Positions 48,330 to 60,000 of a DNA stretch of 64,000 nt are shown one piece after another (within the stretch, counting starts at the first letter, position 1; the number at the start of each line of letters is the position of its first letter). The position numbers were made by a program, and so were the translations under genes. Location: the NCBI GenBank assembly GCA_030761205.1, contig JAULJL010000025.1:4636001-4700000 (forward strand), given 5' to 3'. The DNA is from Fremontodendron californicum (Eukaryota; Streptophyta; Magnoliopsida; Malvales; Malvaceae). Below the pieces are notes generated by a model, which was given only the letters and a program-made list of their open reading frames with translations, was not told the origin of the DNA and did not search any database.

Positions 48330-48865
48330 GTAAGTTAAGTTGAAAAAATAAGTTTTAAATAATGATGGATAATCTTATAAATATACACACTTGACTCACA
48401 CCACTCTCATTTTCTTTCCTCTTTTCTTTTCTTTTCTTTTCTTTTCTTTTCAATTTGAATTGATTTGTTTTTGTTAATAGATGTAAAAATTGATAATCTT
48501 TTAGAGTGAAAAGGTGAACAGAAAATGAATTTTAGATGTGCTTGATAATAGGTGTGGAAAATGATAATTTTTTCTACCTAGAGTGAAAAAGTGAAAGGAT
48601 GGATAAAGGAGAGTGGAAAAGTGAAAAAAAAAAAGAATTTTAGGTGTGCTTGGTAAGAAAGAAAAGTGAGAGGAAAGAAAATAGAAAAGATTATCATTTT
48701 TCACACCTATTAACAAAAACAAATCAATTCAAATTGAAAAAAAAAAGAGGAAAGAAAATGAGAGTGGTGTGAGTCAAATGTGTATATTTATAAGATTATC
48801 CATCATTATTTAAATTTTATTTTTTATCTTAACTTACAATAGATATAATGGTAAAACAATATCAT
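48330..48865. repeat. Large inverted repeat with TTTCTTTCCTC arms
   Basis: The left arm (about 48330-48500) contains AAGTTAAG, ATGGATAATCTTATAAATAT, CACACCACTCTCATTTTCTTT and CAATTTGAATTGATTTGTTT. The right arm (about 48690-48865) contains the reverse complements in reverse order. The centre is near 48600. This is a fold-back of about 170-base arms. Confidence 0.75.
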
Positions 48866-49068
48866 TTTCATTTTCTTTTATCTCTTTTTTCAACTTTATC
48901 AAGCAATTGGTGAAAAGAAAATTATTTTTTCTTTTCATTTTTTCATATTTCCTACTAAGCATACCAAATGAAAGAAAAATATATTTTTCATCTTTCTACT
49001 TTTTCTTCTTTTTCAATTTTTCAATTTTTCATATTTTCAATTTTCTTTTCATTTTACCAAGCAAAGCA

Positions 49069-49570
49069 AGAGTGTGCTTGGTATAGTGAAAAAGTGAAAA
49101 GATGGGTAGAAGAGAGTGAAATATGAAAAGAAAATGAATTTTGGGTGCACTTGGTAAGAAAGAAAAGTAAGAGAAAATAAAATATGAAAGATTATCATTT
49201 TCTACCCCTATTAACAAAAACAAATCACTTCAATTGGAAAGAAAAGAGGAAAGAAAATGAGAGTGGTGTGAGTTAAGTTTGTATATTTACAAGATTATCC
49301 ATAATTTTTAAAATTTTATTTTTTTATCTTAACTTACAATGGGTATAATGATAAAATAATATAGTTTTTATTTTATTTCTCTTTTTTTTCAACTCTATCA
49401 AGCAATGGGTAGAAAACAATTATTTTTTCTTTCTACTTTTTCATCTTTCATACCAAGCACATCAATGCAAAGAAAAAATATATTTTTCATCTTTTCACTT
49501 TTTTTACTGTTCCAATTTTTCATCTTTCCAATTTTCTTTCCACTTTACTAAGCAAAGTATAAGTTCAGTT
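49069..49570. repeat. Further copy of the 48.3-48.9 kb arm with GTGTGCTTGGTA/TACCAAGCAC ends
   Basis: The block ATTAACAAAAACAAATCA.. GAGAGTGGTGTGAGT.. GATTATCCAT at 49190-49320 directly repeats the right arm at 48700-48810. Inverted motifs GTGTGCTTGGTAT (49070) and TACCAAGCACATC (49451) are the sort of termini seen in hAT-like MITEs, suggesting several overlapping insertions. Confidence 0.6.
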
Positions 49571-49747
49571 CACTAGCCACAAGGCCCTGGACTTTAGAAC
49601 TTGCCGATGAAATTGAAAGATTATCATTACAAGTAAAAGACACGGAGATTATCGTAACAAGTAAAAGACACGGACGGGAAGCTAGACAGTTAACACCCAT
49701 ATATCCGAGCGCAACAATCTAACAGAAAGCCAGCATGAAGTAGTTGG

Positions 49748-50160
49748 GGTTTGGGGTGTAATGGAGTCGAGTTTAAGCAGCAAGAAGTTCAAGCTCGACT
49801 CAAAATTCGAGGCTCGAAACTCAGTTCGAGTTCGATTGAGTTTCATTTTTAAAACTCGAGCTCGACTCAAGATAAAAATCGAACTGCTCGAGCTCGCTCG
49901 ATTAGGCTCGATTACTTAATAAAAATGAGTTTGATTCCCATGCTCGACTTCAAACTTGATTATTTGTGCTCGAACTTGATTTCAAATTGAGATTTTTTTC
50001 AATATATATTAAAAAAAAAGTCGATTATGCTCGCGAGCTACTCGAGTCAAGTATTAGGATACTCGAATTCGGCCAGCTCGATAGCTCGACTCGACAATGA
50101 CTGAGCTAAATTCGAGCCGAACCTAAATAGTTTGTGAGCACAAGTATTTTATTTACACCC
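49748..50160. mobile_element. CTCGAG-rich MITE with GGGTGTAA/TTACACCC ends
   Basis: The termini GGGTGTAAT and TTTACACCC are inverted. The outside sequence TAGTTGGG (left, 49741-49748) and TAGTTGGA (right, 50161-50168) match at 7 of 8, a likely hAT-type target duplication. The interior is dense in CGAGCTCGA/CTCGAGTC palindromes. A second copy lies in GS1 intron 5. Confidence 0.6.
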
Positions 50161-51059
50161 TAGTTGGAGTGACTACCAAAAGATAATAATAGTAATTGCA
50201 AAGAAAATGGTAGCTTCCATTTTAATTTAATACCATGTAAAAAGTAACATGAAGTCCTATGTTGCAAATCTATAGAATTTTTCATACTGTTATACCTCAT
50301 TAAGAATTATATCATCTTTTCTATATAAAAAGTTATAATATCATAAATTATTTTGTATTGTGTGAGTATTAGTTATATAAAATTTATGTTAATTAAAATT
50401 ATCATGATTTTAACAAGTGATATGTTCCGTTTTTGATAAAAAATTATATACTTTTTCCATAATCATCATAGGTTTTGGATATTACTAGGAAACAATTTAG
50501 TATTGACAAAAAAAATCCGTCAGTATTTACCGACAGATTATCGGCCAAACTCAAAAAAATATGTTAATATTTTTATCGATGGATTACCGACAAAATTTTA
50601 CTATGGAATTTATTATGAAAGACATTATATAATTATTACTTTAAATACTAACTTTTACCTGTGTTTTTAATATTTAATAATTATCTGTTTAACATTAGCG
50701 CGGATCATTTTCTAGTAAAAATTCTAAACCATTGTTTTTTCAAAACATAATTACAAAAAAAGTCCACAAAGTATGAAAATTATACTACATGATGATGATG
50801 AATCCATTATTTATCTGAAAAGTTATTATATAGTAATATATTAATACTAGTTTCTTTGTTTTTTGGACCACATGTAATGCACTTAATTCAAATCATTAAA
50901 TGCAAATTTTATAGTGAATAGAAGTACTTATGTTACGAAAAAAATGATAATTTAATCAATAAAAAACTAATAACTTTTGCTCATCCATTACATGTTATTT
51001 GAGTTGCCATTGAATTAGTTTCATTTGGTTAGAAATTTCATAAGAGAAGAAAGATTGTA
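50161..51059. other. AT-rich intergenic stretch
   Basis: No gene is seen. A small inverted pair, CCGTCAGTATTTACCGACAG and ATCGATGGATTACCGACA, at about 50508-50600 resembles transposon ends but is incomplete. Confidence 0.4.
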
Positions 51060-52405
51060 GCTGTAATGCTCTCATAGGCAGGCAAAGGAATACAATAGAG
51101 CAATCCAACTGGCAATGAAAACATATGCTGATAAAGAGTTCGGAGTAGTTCAATCAAATCCCCAGGCAGGCGAGACAGAGATACATATATTCAAAGAAAA
51201 AAAAGCTGCAATCTTAACTGATCTTATCTCAAGGTAGCTAGGGACGAACGAGAGGATGATCTATTAGTACGAGTAGTGGTTCGGCAGCGTCTTCGATGCT
51301 TAGAATAGCGTAGTAAAGTAGCCAAACAATGGATGCAAGGATAAGATTCTTGTCCGAGTGCCGTGCCATATTACATAGAAATAGATGCGGTATTACCGGT
51401 TGAATAAGATGTTTTTGCTCAAGTGGAATCAACAAATGTGGAAACTTATCGTATAGAAATAAGTTAAATAAGGAAGTCTTCCTTGCTCAATGTCTTCTTT
51501 GAAAGGACTGAGTATACTACTAGGAGTAGGGTTTACCTACAAAGAGTGAGACTAGGGAGCTCTTAGAGTACGTATGTGGGAACTCATTTTTCTGCTGTCA
51601 TAAGCTAATCACAAAGAAGTCTTATTGGATTAGCGAGGTTCGTAGCCCTTCGACTCTTGAGAGATAGGAATTTCATACAAGTGGAAAATGCAGCAAAGTA
51701 AAAGCATGAGGCGATGTCTGGTGATCATATATGTAGGGTTAGTAGATACAAGGAAGGGAAAAACTTACTAAAAGACAAGACAAAAGACTGGCTTCCTTAC
51801 TGCCTTGGCTCCTAGGACTTCTTACAAGGAATGAGAAAATAGAGAGACGCAGACTGTCCTACTTTATTCCTTTTTCTGGCCTTACTACGTGCAGGCTTCT
51901 AGGAATCTTTTCAAGCACAGACAGATGAAAGCGCAGACGAAAACAGGGAAATTCTTAAAGACATCAATGCATGTCATGAGCTGGATTCAAACCTGCACCT
52001 CTGGGCAAAAGACATAGAGACATATACCCAGTGAACTACCTTTTATTCGACCCATGACTTTGGTGACTTGGTTCGTTGAAATACTACGTCCGGGTGAGAG
52101 AGGGGGTTCCTCTCCCTAGGTCTGTCGGTGCGCTCATTCCAAATTTATTTTTGCATCTTTATCCCATGCTTTTCGTTGGTCAACAACCAACAAAAGTTCT
52201 CTATAGTTCTTCACTAGTCCTACAAGAAGGAATGACTCTACTTTATCAAGTCACTACTCCTACAAGAAGGAGGACTCGTTTTCTCTTTTATTCTGTTTGG
52301 AGGGAATAATTTTGAAAAAAAATGCCTCAATTGGATAAATTGACTTATTTCACAATTCTTTTGGTTATGTTTTTTCCTCTTTATTTTCTATATTCCAATA
52401 TGCCA
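51060..52405. other. Nuclear insertion of probable mitochondrial DNA
   Basis: Base composition changes abruptly at about 51060 to a much more balanced GC content, and returns to AT-rich at about 52825. The text has the character of plant mitochondrial intergenic DNA. Its right part contains the leader and first codons of mitochondrial atp8. I recognise no complete gene. Left of about 52080 the mitochondrial origin is inferred from composition and continuity only. Confidence 0.6.
52322..52402 (+). pseudogene. atp8: Fragment of mitochondrial atp8 (orfB)
   Basis: The stretch reads MPQLDKLTYFT and then diverges. Compared with the usual gene, two bases are missing after TTCAC, which shifts the frame, and several C positions are now T, as expected for methylated organelle DNA decaying in the nucleus. 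Nucleotide similarity continues through TTCTATATTCC(A/C)ATATG and then breaks at about 52398-52405, where plastid-type sequence begins. Confidence 0.7.
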
Positions 52406-52557
52406 TAGTAAGGAAGAATTGGGGAACAAGCACACTTGGAGAGCGCAGTACAACAAAGAGTTGTATGTTGCGTTTAGGAAGGATGAATCGCTTCCGAAAA
52501 GGAATCTATTGGTTCTCTCCCAATTGGTTGGACCGTAGGTGCAATGATTTACTTCAC

Positions 52558-52592
52558 GGGCAAGGTCTCTGGTTCAAGTCCAGGATGGCCCA
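52558..52592 (+). tRNA. trnI-GAU: trnI-GAU 3' exon, plastid-derived fragment
   Basis: 35 bases corresponding to the 3' exon of plastid trnI: T-arm GGTTCAAGTCC and acceptor end ATGGCCCA, with one change (GGGCAAGG for GGGCGAGG). The 5' exon is absent, so it cannot make a tRNA. Confidence 0.85.
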
Positions 52593-52655
52593 GCTACGCC
52601 AAGGAAAATAATAAAATAAGCATCTGACTCATTCATGCATGCTTCACTTGGCTCG

Positions 52656-52693
52656 GGGGATATAGCTCAGTTGGTAGAGCTTCGCTCTTGCAG
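52656..52693 (+). tRNA. trnA-UGC: trnA-UGC 5' exon, plastid-derived fragment
   Basis: 38 bases: GGGGATATAGCTCAGTTGG, D-arm, and the TGC anticodon in CTCTTGCAG. It has a C-to-T change in GAGCTTCGC. The group II intron follows but is cut off after about 130 bases and the 3' exon is missing, so this is a relic. Confidence 0.88.
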
Positions 52694-52824
52694 TTGGGTC
52701 GTTGCTATTACGGGTTGGGTGTCTAATTGTCCATGCGGTAATGATAGTATCTTGTACCTGAACCGGTGGCTCACTTTTTCTAAGTAATGGGGAAGATGAT
52801 CGAAACATGTCACTGAAAGACTTA

Positions 52825-53874
52825 TGTATTTTTATTTAGTTTTCTTTTATATTAGAATAAGAATATATTAAACTAAGAGAAATCTTAAATTTTTTTTGAT
52901 TAAAATAAAATGGAATATTTGAAATTTAATCAAAATAAAAGAATATTTACATTCTCATACCCTAAGTTATTTTTATACTTTATTAATATATGTTGGATTA
53001 ATTAATCCACATATTATTAATATATTATATTCCCAAAATTTTTTTAGTATATTTAAAAATATTTATTTCTCCAACGTTCATTATGAAAAAAAAGTTATCA
53101 CATCAATTGCCAGTGAAATTATTAAACTTTACAAACAAAGTTAATATAGTGACATACATTGGTATAATAAAAAAATAAAAAATTAATTAAAAAAGTGGGA
53201 TATGTGGCAACCTCTTAATCTGCTTGTTAAGTTAAAAAAACTCCTTTACAAACAAAGTTAATATAGTGACATACATTGGTATAATAAAAAAATAAAAAAT
53301 TAATTAAAAAAGTGGGATATGTGACAACCTCTTAATCTGCTTGTTAAATTAAAAAAAAAACTCCATAGCTACCTAGCTTCAAACAAAACAAACATTTGAT
53401 TTACACTTATCAAGCTCACAGGCAGCATGCACCAACAACTAGATATAAATAGGTGAGTAAACACTGGCTTGAGGTAAAAGAAAACATAAATATTGACCCT
53501 TTTATTATTCTTTGCCTTTCCTCTTAAACTCCTTTAAATCTATACTAATTTAAGCATCAAAGTACGTTCTGAATACCAAACTTCAGTACCCCTTTGATAT
53601 TTTCTATCATTGCAGATAGCCTTCACCTTTTGTCTGATAATCTTCAGAAACACACTCTACTCCACTATTTAGAAAACATCAACAGCCTATATATACTTAT
53701 CTATAACATACTATAAAAGATAACCCAAATCATGTCTAATGCTTCAATTTAAAAAATTAAATCATCAACTTTTTGAGAGCTAAGAAATGTCATAAACCAT
53801 AATTTTAGGGTTATTTGGGGCATGCTACTAATTAATTATTATTATTATGGATGAACTAGACTTATAATATAACA
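52825..53874. other. AT-rich intergenic stretch with tandem duplication
   Basis: No gene is seen between the organelle insertion and Helitron 2. It contains the 117-bp duplication listed separately. Confidence 0.45.
53128..53361. repeat. 117-bp tandem duplication
   Basis: Two head-to-tail copies start at TTTACAAACAAAGTTAATAT (53128 and 53245). They differ at only a few positions (GTGGCAACC versus GTGACAACC, and A-run length), so the duplication is young. Confidence 0.9.
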
Positions 53875-55280
53875 TCTATAATCTATAACTAACTATAAAA
53901 ACTATCCCCAAATGAGAGTAAAGAATTTGTGATTTTGAAACATCATCCATATGCCACATAAGCAATGTCATTAACTATAGTTTGAAGAATAATTATGGTA
54001 TTTGGATTTTTGTCATATGATTTAGGGATTAATTAGGTTATTTTAGAAAAAAAATTGTTTGTTTTATCTTTTGATTAACACTAATGAGATATTTTGGATC
54101 TCGGATTATTTCGGGTTCGGGTCATATCGAGTTTAGATCTTTTCGGGTTCGTACCTTTTTGGATTCAAATTTTTTCTGTTTCCAATATTTTGTGTCGTGT
54201 TCATGTTATTTTTCATGTCATATTTGTGTTATTTCTTCATGTGTTCAAAGTATTCGTATTCGTGTTATTTTTCGTGTGTTCAAAGTATTATAAATTTATA
54301 TAATTTTTACAAGTTAATAATTCGTTTAATGTAGATTTTGACACATTCGTGTCGTGTTCGTGTTATTTTTTTCGTGTGTTCAAAATATTATAAATTTATA
54401 TAAATTTTTACATGTTAATAATTTATTTTATGTAGATTTTGAGACGTTCGTGTATTTGTTTTGTGTTCATCTTATCCTTTTGTGTCGTATTTTAATTATT
54501 TTTTTCATGTTGTATTCGTGTTGTTTTCAATTCATCCAAATATTTGCATAGTTTGTCATTTTGATTCAATTTTAAAAAAATTGTGTGTACGAGCCGTGTC
54601 TCAATTCATCTCATATTTTGCATAATTTATCATAATGATTCAATTTAGAGAAAAAAATGTATGTTCGTAACAGGTTTGTATTATTTTATCTTGTGTTTAA
54701 AGTATTATAAATTTATATATATTTTTACACGTTAATAATTGGTTTTATGTAGATTTTGATACGTTCCTATATTTGTGTCGTATTTTAATTATTTTTTCAT
54801 GTTCTGTTCATGTCGTATAATCATGTTATGTCCAAAATTGTCAAGTCTAATTGACACTATTCAAATAACTCCTAATTTTGTGTCACGTGTCATCGTGTTC
54901 GTGTTATTTTTTCTGTCATAATCTTATTCAAGCTATTATATATTTATATAAATCTTGACACGTTAATAATTCATTTTATGTAGATTTTGACACCTTCATA
55001 TATTTGTATAATGTTCATTTTATTTTGAGTATCCTGTCGTATTTTAATTATTTTCTCATATTATATTTGTATCGTATAATTATGTTTTGTCCAAAATTAC
55101 CGGATCTAATTGACCATAGCAAATAACTCTCAATTTTATATCAGATGTTGTATAATGATAGGAGTTATTATTTTTTTAAATTATCTTAACTTCTCTAACT
55201 TTTTTATCTTTCAAATTTATTACAAAATATCAATTCAAATCCTATAATATACCCGCAGCAAAGCGCGAGTATTTTTTTAG
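53875..55280 (+). mobile_element. Non-autonomous Helitron 2
   Basis: It starts with TC after A (53875, TCTATAATCTATAACTAAC) and ends with a hairpin CCCGC-AGCAAA-GCGCGAG, a T-rich gap, and TTAG followed by T (55280); the first C of the terminal CTAG is mutated. It is colinear with about 28225-29658 of Helitron 1 and shares its 5' terminus. It has no RepHel coding sequence. Confidence 0.8.
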
Positions 55281-55287
55281 TACTATT

Positions 55288-55364
55288 AATTAAAGTAAGC
55301 CCCTTAATTGAGGTCTAATTGGATGACATCCAATTAGACCTCAAGTAAAGAGCTTACTTTAATT
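55288..55364. repeat. 77-bp hairpin next to the Helitron 2 end
   Basis: The arms 55288-55325 and 55327-55364 are reverse complements apart from a few bases in the middle (CCCCTTAA versus CTCTTTAC). The centre is one base. GAGGTCTAATTGGATG is shared exactly. Either a very small fold-back element or an independent palindrome. Confidence 0.8.
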
Positions 55365-56220
55365 GATTTTTTTATTTGTTTATAAAAAAAAAATCAATTT
55401 TTTGCTATTTATTTATTTTTGAAAAGTAAAAAAGTAAAAATATAATTATATTATTTGTTTATTTACTTTTTAATTATTATGTATATATTTTCATTTCTAT
55501 AATTATTTAATAAATTTAGTAAACAAGAATTAAAAAATTAATGAAAATAAATAATTTTTATAATTAATATAAATTATTATATTAATATAACAAATTTCAT
55601 CCAATTAGGCATTTTTTTTCTTTCTATTTGCTTGATTTAAAAAAAACCAAAAAAATAAAAATACATTTATTTTACTTTTTAATTTATTTTCAATTATTAT
55701 GTATATATTTTCATTTCTATAATAATTTAATCAAAACAATAATTCAAAAAATTAATGAAAATGAATAATTCTTACATATTTAATTTTTATAATTAACATA
55801 AATTCTTATATTAATATTAAGGATACTTAATACTAAATTGTAATATATTATTTTATTTATATTTTTAAAAATTAAGACTTATAAATACATTTGTATTATA
55901 TAATTAATAAATAAATAATTTGTACATATTTAATTTTATAGTTAACATAAATTATTATATTAATATTAAGGATACTTAATACTAAATTATAATAGATATA
56001 TTTTTTAATTTTTTTCTTTTGAGATCAAGTCAAGTATCTTCACTTATTTAATTGAAGTTGATATATTATTTGAAACGAACTCATGAAAAAAATTGTAAAA
56101 GGAAATAAAGTAACGGGTTGTAGCGGGAAGCAGGCCAGGCCTAATCTACTGTAAATTTTGGGCCTAAAAGTCAACCAAAAATGGAAGACCATGGGCAGGA
56201 ATAAGTCGGTTTAAGTCGTC
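55365..56220. repeat. AT-rich region with decayed tandem copies
   Basis: Segments at about 55466-55600, 55673-55860 and 55905-55995 share TATATATTTTCATTTCTATAA, TTAATGAAAAT(A/G)AATAATT and ATTAAGGATACTTAATACTA blocks in the same order. They look like successive tandem copies of about 220 bases. No gene is seen. Confidence 0.55.
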
Positions 56221-56236
56221 GGCCCAGAAACCCTAG
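56221..56236 (+). promoter_or_regulatory. GGCCCA (site II-like) plus telo-box (AAACCCTAG) upstream of the AAA-ATPase gene
   Basis: GGCCCA at 56221-56226 and AAACCCTAG at 56228-56236 are adjacent, about 840 bases before the ATG. A non-coding first exon (about 56270-56518) and a 5' UTR intron with acceptor CAATACAG at about 57053 are likely, which would place these motifs near the transcription start. Confidence 0.55.
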
Positions 56237-57077
56237 CCGCCCACAATTATTAAAATCCAACCTAAAAATCTCACTTACCAAAACACAGAACACAAAAACA
56301 AAAACAAAACCTCGGCAAAGCACAAAAAACACAACAACATTATCATACAAAACTGCAGTTGTTCCTTCCCTTGTACTCACTTCACCAGATCTTCTCGCAC
56401 TTCCCTTCGCACCCTCGTTTTACCAATCCCTATTTTTTTTTATTCTCCCTGTTTCTGAGAAAGCCTGTTTGTTGATCCCTACCATGTCCATCGAACAACA
56501 AACAACGCTTTAAATTTGGTACTAACATTAACAACAAAGAGTTTATTACTTCTTTTATTTGCATGTTTTAAGTCATTTTCTTTTTTAAATTTAATTTAAG
56601 TTTTCCGTTTGATGGGTATTAGACTATTAGTATAGGAGTCGCGGTGGTCATCTTCCTGCGTTTGGTTACAGGGAAAGTGTAGAAAGTGAAAGAGGAATTG
56701 AAAATTTTAAACCTTATATTAAGGTTTGGAAAGCTAACTTGTTTGCTTTACAAGGATTGGATTGGGAAACATTTTCTCCGACGGTTTTAGTTTAAATTTT
56801 GGCTAATGCATGGGACTTGTTTTTCGAAAACTTTTTCTCTTTTTTTTTTCCTCTCAATTTCTTACGGAAATAAAGTAGCTTGCATTCGGGAAAAAAAGCA
56901 ATATTTCGAAATTATTAAAATCTAGTTAGTTGAAATGGAGATATGCTTTGATAGTGTTTCTTCTGAGATGACCACTCTTTCCTTATTTATCTTTTGTAGT
57001 TAATATAACATGAAATCCATATGAACTGATGGAAGCCTACTTTCCAATACAGGTTTTAAGAATAATTGTTGGTTACA

Positions 57078-60000
57078 ATGTATGCAAGGAGGATAAGGGG
57101 TAGAAGCCAGAGATGGGGTTTTGTGTTTCAACAGTGGAAACATTCAATTAGGCTACATTTCCAGGATTATATTTGTTATCAATCTTTGAACCGATCATAT
57201 GCTGTGGGGGCTGGTTGTTCGGATGGTAGTTTGATTAGAAAAAATCTTTCGGATTCGTCTTATGCTCGAGGTATTGCTCCTGCATTTACATATTCGGGTT
57301 TGTATGGAAGGTCTGCTCCATGTTTAAGTAACCATCGGTTACGTATGTATAGTTCTAAAGATGATGGAAGGAATGTCAGTGAGGATAATTATAGACCTGT
57401 GAATGCTGAGACTAACTTTGATAAAGGAAAGACTCGGCGGGAAAAGGTTGGGGAGGATATAAAGCCTTGTGATGCACATGCTCAGCTTGGGGAACAGGAT
57501 CAAAAGGAATGGCTCAATAATGAAAAACTTTCTATAGAGAGTAAGAAGAAGGAATCACCATTTTTGACCAGACGTGAGAAGTTTAAAAATGAGTTCTTGC
57601 GCAGAATTGTTCCTTGGGAGAAAATACATGTTTCTTGGGAAACATTTCCTTATTGCATTCAGTAAATACTATTTGCAGTTTTTTCTTGACTTTCCTTTTT
57701 GATCTTTAGATTATCTTGCTATGCAGTTATTAATTTACTACTATTTTTTTTGTTGTTTTCTCTGTAGTGAGAATACCAAAAATATTTTGGTTGAATGTGT
57801 TGCTTCCAATTTGAAACATAAGGAGCACACTGCTTCTTATGGTGCTCGATTGGCATCTTCAAGTGGGAGAATACTGCTTCAGAGTGTCCCAGGTATGCAC
57901 CTGATATAAATTATTTTCTTCAATGTATTCTTCCTTGTTTTCTTGCAACCATGCTTTTTTTTTTCTTTGATTTTACTTAAACAATTATAATTTTAGAGTT
58001 TTTCCATTTGTAGGCACTGAACTTTATCGAGAGAGACTAGTTAGGGCACTAGCACGAGAGTTACAAGTGCCACTTTTGGTGCTTGATAGCTGTGTTCTTG
58101 CTCCATATGTAAGATTTAATGACTTGGAAATTTAAACTTTTTTTTCCCTTTTACTTATGCTCCAAAAATGGGTCTTTTATCTGTTCATTTTTTTTCTAGG
58201 ATTTTGGTGATGATTGCTCTTCTGAGTCTGAATCAGATGATGATAATCTGGAATCTGCAGTAGATTGTACTTCAGAGTCAGAGATTGAGGATGAGAATGA
58301 TGCGAGTAATGAGGAAGACTGGACAAGCAGCAATGAGGATGAAGTGCAGGCAACTGCTGAAGCAGCCCTCAAGAAACTTGTCCGCTACAACCTTGAAGAG
58401 TTTGAGAAGGTATATTTTCATGGAGGTGTGTTCTTTGAGCTAAGAATTTAATTTACATATTCTATTCTTACCTTCTTAAGGATACTTTTTTTTTAAAAAA
58501 ATGCTTGGTAGGAAAGAGCATTATTGTCTTAACAAAAATGTTATCTGAGTGAGTAATGGGCTTGAAAGTAAAAGTTGGGCGGGTTCATGCAGTTTATAAA
58601 GTATGAGGGCATTTTTTGTGGTTTCATGATACCTTAAGGAGGGTAATGAATTTTTCTCATTATTATATATTAGTTTTCTGTATCCATTAATCTCATCTCG
58701 CTTGACAAGTTAAATGATAAGTTGATAACCGTTCTTATCAGCTTCTGGTCTAATCCTGCATGTTATGTTCACTCTTTTAACTCGCAGACTCTTGGGAACT
58801 GGGAAAACCATAAATCTAGGCCTTGGGGGTGCTTGTAGCCATTCTTCCCAAGGTTTATGAGGGATTACTGTGCACCTGGATTTCTCAATATTTGACAGTA
58901 GATCTGTGTCATCTCTATAAATATTGGTTGAAATTGAGGCAAATCTTTCTTGGAATAATTTTTGTGTTTTTGGTACTGGATTCTATGTGATTGTATCTGA
59001 CTTTGTAATCTTGAGGTTGCATATATGAAAAATACAATATCAAGTACTTTCTGAAATATACTGGACTGAAAGTTGAGAGTATATTACTTGGTGAAAATAG
59101 CGAGCAATGTTCCTATGACAGGAAAAATCTCAGAAAGTGGAGGGGGGGGGGGGGGAGGGGTAAGAAGGAAGGTTTGAGTCTGTTTTTTAATGTGTTGAAA
59201 AGGACTCTTGCTCCATTTTCAACTTTGAACAAGTCGTATGCACCATAGGATTGTCTTTATCAACAATGTATCATGTGCTATTACTCCTTGATAGGTTTAG
59301 CTTAAATCTCGGTTCTTTTTTGTGTTATTATTATGTCTTACATGGAACTCCTGACTTCTTGTGCATTTGTATACAAGGATTCTCTAAAACTTGTTGTATA
59401 GGGAGGGTTTGAAGTCTTTCTCATTATGTTATTTCATCTGTGGCAGAGAGTCTCTGGAGAATATGAGAGTTCCTCTGAAACCTCAAAGTCTGAGGCTGAT
59501 GATTCTGCTGATAAATCCAAGCAGCTGCTTAAGAAAGGTAACTAATTTCAGGTGGCTATATATTCAAGCGTGTTTGTTAAGTATACATTCATATGGAAGT
59601 TCTATGCATTCTAAAAAAATCTATCCCTATAGATAGTATCGTTTCCCCTCCTTATTGTTGTTTTTGTATTTAATTTCAACGAGAACATGGAAAATTATCT
59701 ATCAGATGAGCTTTTTCTCCATGTCTTCCATTATGATTTCCGCTGAATTTATTTTTATGCAGATGTTGTATAACCTTTGACTGAGGAAACCTTTTGCTAG
59801 AAATAGAAAATACTGGTAGAATGCCCTGGTCTGGTTTTTAGTAATTCCTTTACTCAGGAAAGTAAAAAAAAAAAAAAAAAGAAAAATCAAAATTCATGCC
59901 ACTGATATGTCAAATGCTATTAGGCTAACACATTTGTATCTTCTTTTGTTTAATTACTCAAACTTTTGAAGCGTTACGTTTTCTGGTTGTGTCTTTGCTC

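Larger units (their letters stand above)
52406..52824 (+). other. Plastid-derived segment: trnI intron end, trnI-trnA spacer, trnA intron start
   Basis: It follows the plastid inverted-repeat rRNA operon in order and orientation: the 3' part of the trnI-GAU group II intron (AACAAGCACACTTGGAGAGC), the trnI 3' exon, the short spacer, the trnA-UGC 5' exon, and the start of the trnA intron (GGTAATGATAGTATCTTGTA). It has scattered C-to-T and G-to-A changes. Similarity ends at about 52824 (CACTGAAAGACT). Confidence 0.88.

Noticed and set aside
51238..51435. 65-codon minus-strand frame in the organelle insertion
   Set aside because: Not recognised as any mitochondrial gene; short frames arise by chance in this more GC-balanced DNA.
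51976..52068. tRNA-like stretch on the minus strand in the organelle insertion (GCAGGTTTGAATCC as a T-arm)
   Set aside because: A T-arm-like motif and outer GTCATG/CATGAC pairing are visible, but I could not fold a cloverleaf with a credible anticodon or match it to a known organelle tRNA.
52656..52824. Functional split trnA-UGC gene
   Set aside because: The group II intron is truncated and the 3' exon is missing, so it is a relic.
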